In this document: positions 1 to 4,474 of the stretch, piece after piece
Layout: each line of letters opens with the position of its first letter
Position numbering within the stretch: the stretch's first letter is position 1
Assembly: GCA_030593225.1 (NCBI GenBank)
Contig: JAUVHP010000058.1
Location: 1 to 6,214, forward strand
DNA length: 6,214 nt
Origin: an archaeon
Lineage (GTDB): Archaea > Nanobdellota > Nanobdellia > Pacearchaeales > GW2011-AR1
Direction: 5' to 3'
Translations under genes and position numbers: made by a program
The notes under the pieces: model-generated
What the model was told of the DNA's origin: nothing
Seen by the model: only the letters and a program-made list of their open reading frames with translations
The model's database searches: none

Positions 1-494
1 AATATTTAGTTGCTGGAACTTTGCGAATTGATTTACGAAAAGATGTTGAGGAAATTTTACGAAAGAAAAATAAAAAATTGAAAGAGATTAGATATCGGGA
101 GATTGGTTTTGCTATGCGTGATGGTGGAGAAGTTAATTTAGATTTGAAATTGAAGATTACAAAATATAATGCTTCAAAGGGGAAAGAATATTTTTTGGAA
201 ATTATAAACAAAGATGATATTTTATTTGGATTGTTAAGGTTGAGAATTTTTAATGGAAAAGCGATTATTCGAGAAATTCATGTTTATGGTCAGAGTTTGA
301 AGTTGGGTGAAAAAGGGAAATTTTCTCAGCATTTAGGTTTAGGAAAATGGTTAATGAAAGAAGCTGAGAAAATTGTAAAGGCAAATAAAATTGAAAAGTT
401 GAGTGTTATTTCTGGAATTGGTGTTCGAGAGTATTATAAGAAGTTGGGTTATGGGTTGGATAAAACATACATGATTAAAGATATAAATACTTAA
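1..494 (+). CDS. elp3: Elp3 tRNA uridine-34 modification enzyme, C-terminal part (5' end outside window)
   Basis: This is the C-terminal part of an Elp3-family enzyme, a radical-SAM plus GNAT protein that starts carboxymethyl modification of the wobble uridine (U34) in tRNA using acetyl-CoA. The frame is open to the left edge and reads YLVAGTLRIDLR before the first possible TTG start at 21, so the gene continues upstream; the radical-SAM domain and its cysteines lie outside the window. Visible features are an LxAGxxRxxLR segment leading to IRYREIGF (the linker before the acetyltransferase domain in Elp3), IREIHVYG, the acetyl-CoA loop QHLGLGKWLMKEAE (Q/R-x-x-G-x-G/A type), and the C-terminal VISGIGVREYYKKLGYGLD signature typical of Elp3. 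The 163-residue ORF starts 24 bp after the stop. Family assignment is strong; activity cannot be judged from this part alone. A stand-alone GNAT protein is unlikely because the frame runs in from the edge. Confidence 0.92.
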   Translation, partial: YLVAGTLRIDLRKDVEEILRKKNKKLKEIRYREIGFAMRDGGEVNLDLKLKITKYNASKGKEYFLEIINKDDILFGLLRLRIFNGKAIIREIHVYGQSLKLGEKGKFSQHLGLGKWLMKEAEKIVKANKIEKLSVISGIGVREYYKKLGYGLDKTYMIKDINT

Positions 495-518
495 AAAAAG
501 ATTTTGGAATAGAGATTT

Positions 519-1010
519 ATGTCTAGTGATATCATGTGGGCAAGAAACAAATCTGAGATAAATAGTGATATTAGTTATAATGAATGTTTAAGGACTAAAA
601 TTAATAAAGGAATTTTTAGAAGAGGACAAACACTTGAGTATTCTAATGCAAGGAATAATGGGGTAGAAAGTTTTTCTGTTTTTCAGATTCTTCCTAAACA
701 AATTTTAGCAAGTTTTTGTGATGGAAAAATTAAAATTCCTACTGATAATTCCTATGTTGGTTTGCCACAATCAATGTTTTTTATTAGAGGAAAGCAAGAG
801 AAAGAAATTGCAGATGAATTATTTAAAATAGGTAAGAATTTAGAATGTCTAATGCCTTATTTTAATATTATTCAAACTGAAGTTGAATCTTTTAAAAGTG
901 AATTAGGGATTTTGAAAACAATAACTAAAAATCTTGAGATATATCAAGAAAGGCGTGTTCCTGAAAAAGATGTAGATATGGTTTGGCAATATACTTTATC
1001 TTTTTTATAA
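519..1010 (+). CDS. Hypothetical protein, 163 residues, no recognised family
   Basis: I do not recognise this protein. It is a soluble, mixed-charge protein without a signal peptide or membrane segment. Residues 1-60 are rich in Asn, Ser and Arg (FRRGQTLEYSNARNNG around 33-48). The middle has short hydrophobic stretches (FSVFQILPKQILASF). From about residue 90 it looks mainly helical and charged (GKQEKEIADELFKIGKNLE, then a segment ending near YQERRVPEKD), ending in VWQYTLSFL. An open frame of 492 bp is unlikely by chance in DNA this rich in stop codons, which is the main support. The start at 519 follows elp3 by 24 nt; an A/T stretch at about 490-498 is TATA-like at leaderless distance. Met6 (534) is an alternative start. 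It ends 1 bp from the stop of the minus-strand toxin gene, so the two transcription units converge. Confidence 0.65.
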   Translation: MSSDIMWARNKSEINSDISYNECLRTKINKGIFRRGQTLEYSNARNNGVESFSVFQILPKQILASFCDGKIKIPTDNSYVGLPQSMFFIRGKQEKEIADELFKIGKNLECLMPYFNIIQTEVESFKSELGILKTITKNLEIYQERRVPEKDVDMVWQYTLSFL

Positions 1011-1011
1011 T

Positions 1012-1350
1012 TTAAAATTCTTTTTCTATTAAATTTCTTAAAACTTGTTTAATTTCATTTATTGTTTTTTGTTGTGTTTTTTTGTCAGACATTCTCACGA
1101 ATTTTATTATTAAATCTTGTAATTCTTCTATGTTAAAAATTCTTAATGAATATCCATTTGTTATAAAATAAAATCTAAATGTTTTATATTTTAATTCCTT
1201 AATTATTGTTTTTCCTACACACCCAATTTCTTTTCCTTTTTTTGGATTATTTTTTAATGAATATAATAAATCAAATATTTTTATAGATTCTTTTTTGAAT
1301 TTTTTAAAAATTTCTTGTTTTAATTGTTCGCTTATTTCGACTTTGGCCAT
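1012..1350 (-). CDS. RelE/ParE-superfamily toxin of a type II toxin-antitoxin pair
   Basis: This 112-residue basic protein looks like an archaeal RelE/ParE-superfamily toxin, many of which cleave mRNA on the ribosome. The fold signature is visible in order: VEISEQLKQEIFKKF (first strand and helix), a helical hairpin ending in LKNNPKKGKEIG (the NPxxGKxL turn), the KELKYKTFRFYFI strand pair that corresponds to ELRxGxYRIYY in RelE, then LRIF and a long C-terminal helix (KTQQKTINEIKQVLRNL). Its start overlaps the end of the antitoxin gene by 19 bp in another frame, the usual arrangement for co-translated pairs. A GAGG motif (minus strand, plus coordinates 1361-1364) sits 10 nt before the ATG and may serve as its ribosome binding site inside the antitoxin gene. 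Family membership is likely. RNase activity is inference, since catalytic residues vary and cannot be fixed by eye. A ParE-like gyrase inhibitor is the alternative. Confidence 0.75.
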   Translation of the reverse strand: MAKVEISEQLKQEIFKKFKKESIKIFDLLYSLKNNPKKGKEIGCVGKTIIKELKYKTFRFYFITNGYSLRIFNIEELQDLIIKFVRMSDKKTQQKTINEIKQVLRNLIEKEF

Positions 1351-1544
1351 CTTTTTTCAGCCTCTGCCATTGCTTGTTCTATTGGGATAAATCCTTCTTC
1401 GTTATATAGTAAATCTTGAAGTTGTCTTTCTGCTGCATTGTTATATAATCTTAATAAAATATTTGAAAAAGTTTCTCCTTTATTTCCAAATTCGCTAATT
1501 TTATTTTTTAATTCTTTTGTAACTGCAATTGTTGTCATTTCCAT
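1332..1544 (-). CDS. RHH/VapB-like antitoxin, partner of the overlapping RelE-type toxin
   Basis: This 70-residue protein begins with TTIAVTKELKNKISEFG followed by GETFSNILLRLYNNA. That strand-helix-helix pattern (TIxVxxxLKxxLxxxGxKGETFxxIxxRLL) is typical of short archaeal antitoxins with a ribbon-helix-helix DNA-binding N-terminus. The C-terminal half (about 38-70, with IEQAMAEAEKRWPK) would be the segment that binds the toxin. It is the first gene of a minus-strand pair and its last 19 bp overlap the toxin start. A TATA-like box at 1566-1575 lies about 26 nt before the ATG, suggesting a leaderless mRNA. A second in-frame ATG two codons in (MEM) is possible. Autorepression by the antitoxin-toxin complex at this promoter is expected from the family but not shown. 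The C-terminal part has no recognisable motif, so the exact antitoxin subfamily is uncertain. Confidence 0.72.
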   Translation of the reverse strand: MEMTTIAVTKELKNKISEFGNKGETFSNILLRLYNNAAERQLQDLLYNEEGFIPIEQAMAEAEKRWPKSK

Positions 1545-1565
1545 AATTATTATATTTGTTATAAT

Positions 1566-1575
1566 ATTTATAAAT
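1566..1575 (-). promoter_or_regulatory. TATA-like box for the toxin-antitoxin operon
   Basis: The palindromic ATTTATAAAT is centred about 26 nt upstream of the antitoxin ATG at 1544 on the minus strand. In archaea the TATA box sits about 25 nt before the transcription start, so the transcript would start at or next to the ATG. No Shine-Dalgarno motif lies between box and ATG. AT-rich background makes chance matches possible. Confidence 0.5.
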
Positions 1576-1594
1576 TTTATTATTGAGAAAAGTT

Positions 1595-1602
1595 TTTTTA
1601 TA
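1595..1602 (+). promoter_or_regulatory. TATA-like box in front of the decayed nucleotidase remnant
   Basis: TTTTTATA is centred about 25 nt before the ATG at 1624, the same leaderless geometry as at the intact genes. It suggests the remnant was once a properly transcribed gene and may still be transcribed. Together with the minus-strand box at 1566-1575 it makes 1545-1623 a divergent promoter region. Confidence 0.35.
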
Positions 1603-1623
1603 GAATAGATTATTATTTTAGAT

Positions 1624-1752
1624 ATGGAAAATATAATTATTTCAAATTCTGAAAAGTTTGAGGAAAAGAAAAAAAAGATTTTTGAAAAAGGGGCAAATAA
1701 TTTTCATGTAATTGCTGATGTTCTACAAAATCAGATGCTATTTTTTTATTAA
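1624..1752 (+). pseudogene. Decayed 5' remnant of a second HAD (UMPH-1-like) nucleotidase gene
   Basis: A 42-codon open frame encodes a peptide whose residues 4-32 align without gaps to residues 52-80 of the intact HAD protein encoded at 1871-2857, with 14 of 29 identical by my count (shared S, F-E, K, I, G-A, FHV, AD). Similarity stops exactly at the catalytic motif: the intact protein continues FDKTLT, the remnant reads VLQNQML and ends. Dropping one base at about 1720 restores FYKI, which resembles FDKT, so a one-base insertion plus further decay is a good explanation. No convincing remainder of the domain follows; a short LPYFLYR-like reading near 1762-1782 could correspond to MPSIISELR but is too weak to claim. 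The remnant begins at its own ATG without the transposase-like module of the intact protein. It may be the start of an older copy or of a tandem duplicate. A functional 42-residue peptide is less likely. Confidence 0.6.
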
Positions 1753-1803
1753 AAAACATTTCTTCCATATTTTTTATATAGGAAAGTTATATTTATGTCT
1801 TTC

Positions 1804-1833
1804 TAGTGCCTATTTATCAATTCATAGTGCCTA
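1804..1833. repeat. Pair of TAGTGCCTA direct repeats, 21-bp period (candidate operator)
   Basis: TAGTGCCTA occurs at 1804-1812 and again at 1825-1833, start to start 21 bp, about two helical turns. Each copy has partial dyad symmetry (TAG-N3-CTA). The second copy ends 7 bp before the TATA-like box of the HAD gene, where archaeal activators or repressors often bind next to the BRE. A 9-bp duplication left by an excised insertion element is an alternative reading. Confidence 0.45.
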
Positions 1834-1840
1834 AGAATAA

Positions 1841-1848
1841 TTTTATAT
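1841..1848 (+). promoter_or_regulatory. TATA-like box for the HAD-VIT operon
   Basis: TTTTATAT is centred about 26 nt before the ATG at 1871, implying a leaderless transcript. The upstream A-rich AAGAATAA could be the BRE. No Shine-Dalgarno motif is present before the ATG. The 1753-1870 stretch otherwise contains only the paired repeats and no gene on either strand that I can support. Confidence 0.5.
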
Positions 1849-1870
1849 CTTTTAGAATTTTCTTTTATGT

Positions 1871-2857
1871 ATGGTTTTTATTAGAAAAAAGAAGGTTAGT
1901 GGTAAAATATATTATTATTTAGTTGAGAATAAAATGGTTAATGGAAAGGTTCAACAGAAGGTATTAATGTATCTTGGAACTGCCCAAAATTTATTGAATA
2001 AATTGGGAAGTAAAAATCAAGAAATTGTAATTTCTGATTTAAAATATTTTGAAGCAAAGCAGGATAGAATTTACAAAGATGGTGCTAAAAAATTTCATGT
2101 TGTTGCGGATTTTGACAAGACTCTTACAAAAGCTTTTGTGAATGGCGAGAAGATGCCTTCTATTATTTCTGAGTTGAGAAGTAGAGGATTTCTTGGAAAA
2201 GAGTATTCAAAAAAAGCACAGGAATTGTTTGATTATTATCATAAGATTGAAATTGATTTAAAGATTCCTTTAGAAGAAAAAAAAGAAAAGATGGAAGAAT
2301 GGTGGGGGAAGCATTATGAGATTTTGATTAAAATGGGATTGACAAAAAAACATATAAAAAAAGTTGTTGATGATGGAAAGATTCAGTTTAGAAAAGGGGT
2401 TTTGGAGTTTTTAGATTTGTTACATGAAAAAGATATCCCTTTGATTATTTTGTCTTCTTCAGGAATTGGCGATGCTATCCCTATGTTTTTGAAAAAGATT
2501 AATAAAAATTATAAGAACATTCATGTGATTTCGAACTTTTTTAAATGGAACAATAAAGGAAAAGCAATTAAGATAAATGAACCAGTGATTCATTCAATGA
2601 ATAAATCAGAGACATCGCTTGAGAGCTTTGATTTTTATAAAAAAATTAAATATAGACAAAATGTTTTATTGTTGGGCGATGGGATTGGGGATGTGGAGAT
2701 GGTTAAAGGATTTTTGTATGATGCATTAATTAAAATAGGATTTCTTAATGATAATCTAGATGAAAATCTTCAGACATATAAAGAATTATTTGATATTGTA
2801 ATTTTAAATGACGGAAGTTTTAATTTTATTAATGAATTTATTAAAAAGATAAAATGA
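1871..2857 (+). CDS. HAD-superfamily 5'-nucleotidase-like phosphatase (UMPH-1/cN-III type) with transposase-like N-terminal module
   Basis: The 328-residue protein has all four HAD motifs: DFDKT (D80 nucleophile, D82 acid/base), LSSSGIGD (Ser in motif II, about 195-197), K245 in HSMNKSE, and LLLGDGIGDVEM (D270 and D274, Mg2+ binding). The motif context (TLTKAFVNGEKMPS after motif I, HxxNK, GDGIGDVEM) and the helical cap at about 100-170 match the cytosolic 5'-nucleotidase III/UMPH-1 family, which dephosphorylates nucleoside monophosphates. The substrate here is inferred. Residues 1-36 (VFIRKKKVSGKIYYYLVE, then VNGKVQQKVLMYLGT) do not belong to that family; from memory they resemble the N-terminal beta-hairpin module of some archaeal and bacterial transposases. 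The ATG at 1871 is the first possible start, since an in-frame TAG lies at 1853-1855. Its stop overlaps the next gene by 4 bp (ATGA), and a decayed relative lies just upstream. Confidence 0.85.
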   Translation: MVFIRKKKVSGKIYYYLVENKMVNGKVQQKVLMYLGTAQNLLNKLGSKNQEIVISDLKYFEAKQDRIYKDGAKKFHVVADFDKTLTKAFVNGEKMPSIISELRSRGFLGKEYSKKAQELFDYYHKIEIDLKIPLEEKKEKMEEWWGKHYEILIKMGLTKKHIKKVVDDGKIQFRKGVLEFLDLLHEKDIPLIILSSSGIGDAIPMFLKKINKNYKNIHVISNFFKWNNKGKAIKINEPVIHSMNKSETSLESFDFYKKIKYRQNVLLLGDGIGDVEMVKGFLYDALIKIGFLNDNLDENLQTYKELFDIVILNDGSFNFINEFIKKIK

Positions 2858-3324
2858 AAAAATCAATAAAAAAAGGGTTTGGATTTGGTATAACTTCTGG
2901 AATTATTACAACTCTTGGTTTAATTGTTGGTTTGTATTCTGGAACTCACTCTAAATTTATTGTTCTTGGAGGAATTGTGATGATTGCTATTGCCGACGCT
3001 ATGTCTGATGCTTTGGGCATTCATTTATCAGAGGAATTTAATCATAGTAAAACAAGAGAGATTTGGGAAAGCACAATTTCTACTTTTGTGTTTAAATTTA
3101 TTTTTGCATCAATTTTTATTATTCCTTTTTTATTTTTGGAATTACAAACTGCAATTGTTTTTTGTGTTGTTATGGGATTATTAATTTTAAGTATTTTTAG
3201 TTTTTATATAGCAAGAAAACAGAAAGTAAATTCTTTGTATGTTATTTTTGAACATTTAATTATAGCAATCGTTGTTATAGTTATAACTTACTTTGTTGGA
3301 GTATTTGTTAGTGGGTTTGGTTAG
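2854..3324 (+). CDS. VIT1/CCC1-like five-helix membrane protein, possible Fe2+/Mn2+ transporter
   Basis: This 156-residue hydrophobic protein has five predicted membrane segments (about 8-30, 34-57, 74-96, 98-120, 130-154). The first two carry family marks of the VIT1/CCC1 iron-manganese transporters: GITSGIITTLGLIVGLYSGT corresponds to the NDGIVTTFA...G region, and IAIADAMSDALGIHLSEE to the NLLADGFSMALGxYLSxxSE region, with D48, D52 and E60/E61 kept. Two departures stand out. The Asp of the usual DGI motif in helix 1 is Ser15, and the loop between helices 2 and 3 is only about 15 residues, so the cytosolic metal-binding helices of true VIT1 proteins are missing, as in shorter VIT-like proteins. 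Metal transport is therefore inference. The ATG lies inside the HAD stop (ATGA) with no clear Shine-Dalgarno motif, so translation probably depends on termination of the upstream gene. It converges with the 64-residue ORF, overlapping by 4 bp. Confidence 0.75.
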   Translation: MKKSIKKGFGFGITSGIITTLGLIVGLYSGTHSKFIVLGGIVMIAIADAMSDALGIHLSEEFNHSKTREIWESTISTFVFKFIFASIFIIPFLFLELQTAIVFCVVMGLLILSIFSFYIARKQKVNSLYVIFEHLIIAIVVIVITYFVGVFVSGFG

Positions 3325-3515
3325 TCAATTAGTTCACGAACAATTGTTTTATTAGATGAATTATAATAAATTTTATACCAAGGCTTTTTTTGATATTTTT
3401 GATTGTCTAAATCTTGTGTTGTTTTTTCTTTAGATATCTTTTTTATTTTTTCAGGCATATAATCTAGTTGAGCTTCAAACATTCTTATATCATCTAAACA
3501 ATCTCTGTTAAACAT
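3321..3515 (-). CDS. Small hypothetical protein, 64 residues
   Basis: I do not recognise this short, charged protein. The N-terminal half is acidic and probably helical (CLDDIRMFEAQLDYMPEKIKK). The C-terminal half is polar and basic with aromatic residues (KKPWYKIYYNSSNKTIVREL). There is no signal peptide or membrane segment. A TATA-like box at 3539-3548 is centred about 28 nt before the ATG, a spacing like that at its neighbours and the best sign that this is a real gene. It lies 33 bp downstream of the GTPase gene on the same strand. Its last 4 bp overlap the end of the VIT-like gene on the other strand. Because it is short and without family support, a chance ORF is still possible. Confidence 0.45.
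   Translation of the reverse strand: MFNRDCLDDIRMFEAQLDYMPEKIKKISKEKTTQDLDNQKYQKKPWYKIYYNSSNKTIVRELID
3385..3455 (+). terminator. T-tract region, possible archaeal terminator for the HAD-VIT transcript
   Basis: About 60 nt after the VIT-like stop the plus strand has a run of seven T (3385-3391), then TTTTT (3396-3400) and further T-runs up to about 3450. Archaeal RNA polymerase often terminates at such tracts without a hairpin. The same bases encode Lys-rich codons of the minus-strand ORF, so the tract may only reflect that coding. Confidence 0.3.
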
Positions 3516-3538
3516 TTTAATTTAATTAGAAAATTATT

Positions 3539-3548
3539 CTTTATAAAA
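3539..3548 (-). promoter_or_regulatory. TATA-like box for the 64-residue ORF
   Basis: On the minus strand TTTTATAAAG lies directly after the GTPase stop codon and is centred about 28 nt before the ATG at 3515. This would give the small gene its own leaderless or nearly leaderless transcript rather than leaving it in the GTPase operon. Confidence 0.4.
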
Positions 3549-4403
3549 TTATATTTTAATCTTCCCTTCTTGAAAATCTCTTAAAATTAATCTCGCTGTT
3601 TGGTCTTCATTAACTTTTCCGGCTTTTTTTAAAAAACCTTTTTGTCGTCCTAATTTTTCAATTAAAATTTCTGCATTTTGTTTTGCATTTATTTTATAGA
3701 ATTTTTCTATTTGAGGATATTCCCCTAATAATTTTGAAACAACAATTTCTGGTTCTTTAACTTGTGAATATGAACGCCCCCCAACTTTTGTATGACGTGC
3801 GATTGCGTCTTTGTCTTCTCCTGAATATTCTTCTTTTGGAATTACTCCTGGGCTGTCAATTAATTGAATGTCTTTTGTTAATTTTATTTTTTGCAAATTT
3901 TTTGTATATCCTGCTTCTGCTGCTGTTTTTGCTTTTGGTTTCCCGACGAGCAAATTAATTACTGAACTTTTTCCTGTGTTTGGATATCCAATAACTCCTA
4001 TTGTTATTTTTTCTTCTAAAGATTTTTTTATCTTGTCGCCCTTGAGAACTTTGCCAGTTTTCTTTTTGATTTGTTTTGCTTCTTTTTGAATAAGTGCTCT
4101 TAGTTCCCTTGCCCCTTTTCTTTTTGTGCAAGAAATAGTTACAGATGGACTTGGTTTACTTTTAAGTTTTAGAACTAAATCAGATTTGTTTAAAACAAAT
4201 ATTAATTTTTTCTTTTGTTTTTTTATTTCTCTTTCTAGTCCTCTATTTCTTGTTTCTTCTATAAATCTCGCGTCTAGGACTTGTAAAATAATGTCTGAAA
4301 TTTCTATTATTTTTTCAACTAGTTCTGGATATTTTGGTTTTTGCTTTCTTATTTTTGCTATGCGTCTTGTTCTTCGTGAAGAAAAACTATATCTTACTCT
4401 CAT
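3549..4403 (-). CDS. Circularly permuted YlqF/Nog2-family ribosome-assembly GTPase
   Basis: This 284-residue GTPase has its G motifs in the permuted order G4-G5-G1-G2-G3 that defines the YlqF/RbgA/Nog2 group: VLDARFIEETRN (44-46 DAR, the family lead-in), LNKSD (G4, N72-D75), SCTK (G5, about 91-94), GYPNTGKSS (G1, 139-147), T167 in GYTKN (G2) and DSPG (G3, 183-186). The C-terminal DQTARLILRDFQEGKI resembles the conserved tail of these enzymes. They bind pre-large-subunit ribosomes and use GTP hydrolysis in late assembly. The N-terminal 25 residues are Arg/Lys-rich (RVRYSFSSRRTRRIAKIRKQ), suited to rRNA contact. The length is typical. The start at 4403 leaves a leader of roughly 20 nt if the TATA box at 4446-4453 is used, without a Shine-Dalgarno motif. 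It is divergent from the thioredoxin reductase gene. Which archaeal subfamily it belongs to is open. Confidence 0.88.
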   Translation of the reverse strand: MRVRYSFSSRRTRRIAKIRKQKPKYPELVEKIIEISDIILQVLDARFIEETRNRGLEREIKKQKKKLIFVLNKSDLVLKLKSKPSPSVTISCTKRKGARELRALIQKEAKQIKKKTGKVLKGDKIKKSLEEKITIGVIGYPNTGKSSVINLLVGKPKAKTAAEAGYTKNLQKIKLTKDIQLIDSPGVIPKEEYSGEDKDAIARHTKVGGRSYSQVKEPEIVVSKLLGEYPQIEKFYKINAKQNAEILIEKLGRQKGFLKKAGKVNEDQTARLILRDFQEGKIKI

Positions 4404-4416
4404 GGAATTTAGAAGT

Positions 4417-4432
4417 TTTTTGAATTCAAAAA
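4417..4432. repeat. 16-bp perfect palindrome in the divergent promoter region
   Basis: TTTTTGAATTCAAAAA is a perfect inverted repeat lying between the GTPase start codon and the TATA-like box, at about the expected transcription start of the GTPase gene. It could be an operator that blocks transcription when bound. T/A arms are common in this DNA, so chance is possible; the EcoRI-like core adds the only GC content. Confidence 0.3.
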
Positions 4433-4445
4433 CGTTTGCAATAAA

Positions 4446-4453
4446 TTTATAAA
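4446..4453. promoter_or_regulatory. Palindromic TATA-like box between the GTPase and trxB genes
   Basis: TTTATAAA reads the same on both strands. Its centre is about 25 nt before the trxB ATG (4475), giving a leaderless plus-strand transcript. It is about 46 nt before the GTPase ATG (4403), which would give a leader of about 20 nt. One box may serve both directions, with orientation set by flanking BRE sequence; a separate minus-strand box was not seen. Confidence 0.45.
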
Positions 4454-4474
4454 AAATTAGTTCTATGATTTTTA

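Noticed and set aside
1001..1025. T-runs between the convergent orphan and toxin genes as a terminator
   Set aside because: They fall inside the two coding ends and are no richer in T than the surrounding sequence, so they carry little weight.
1624..1752. The 42-codon frame as an intact small protein gene
   Set aside because: Its similarity to the HAD protein ends abruptly at the catalytic motif, which is better explained by gene decay.
1545..1870. Insertion-sequence ends or terminal inverted repeats around the transposase-like module
   Set aside because: No inverted repeat pair or transposase catalytic domain is visible; only the short TAGTGCCTA direct repeats are present.
2984..3184. Open plus-strand frame of 66 codons rich in Leu and Phe
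   Set aside because: It lies entirely inside the VIT-like gene in another frame; the hydrophobic composition follows from the T-rich codons of that gene.
3764..4452. Three plus-strand open frames (3764-3958, 3868-4089, 4126-4452) that look like Leu/Phe-rich membrane peptides
   Set aside because: They are antisense to the GTPase gene, whose G motifs are complete; Lys-rich codons read backwards give Leu/Phe-rich shadows.
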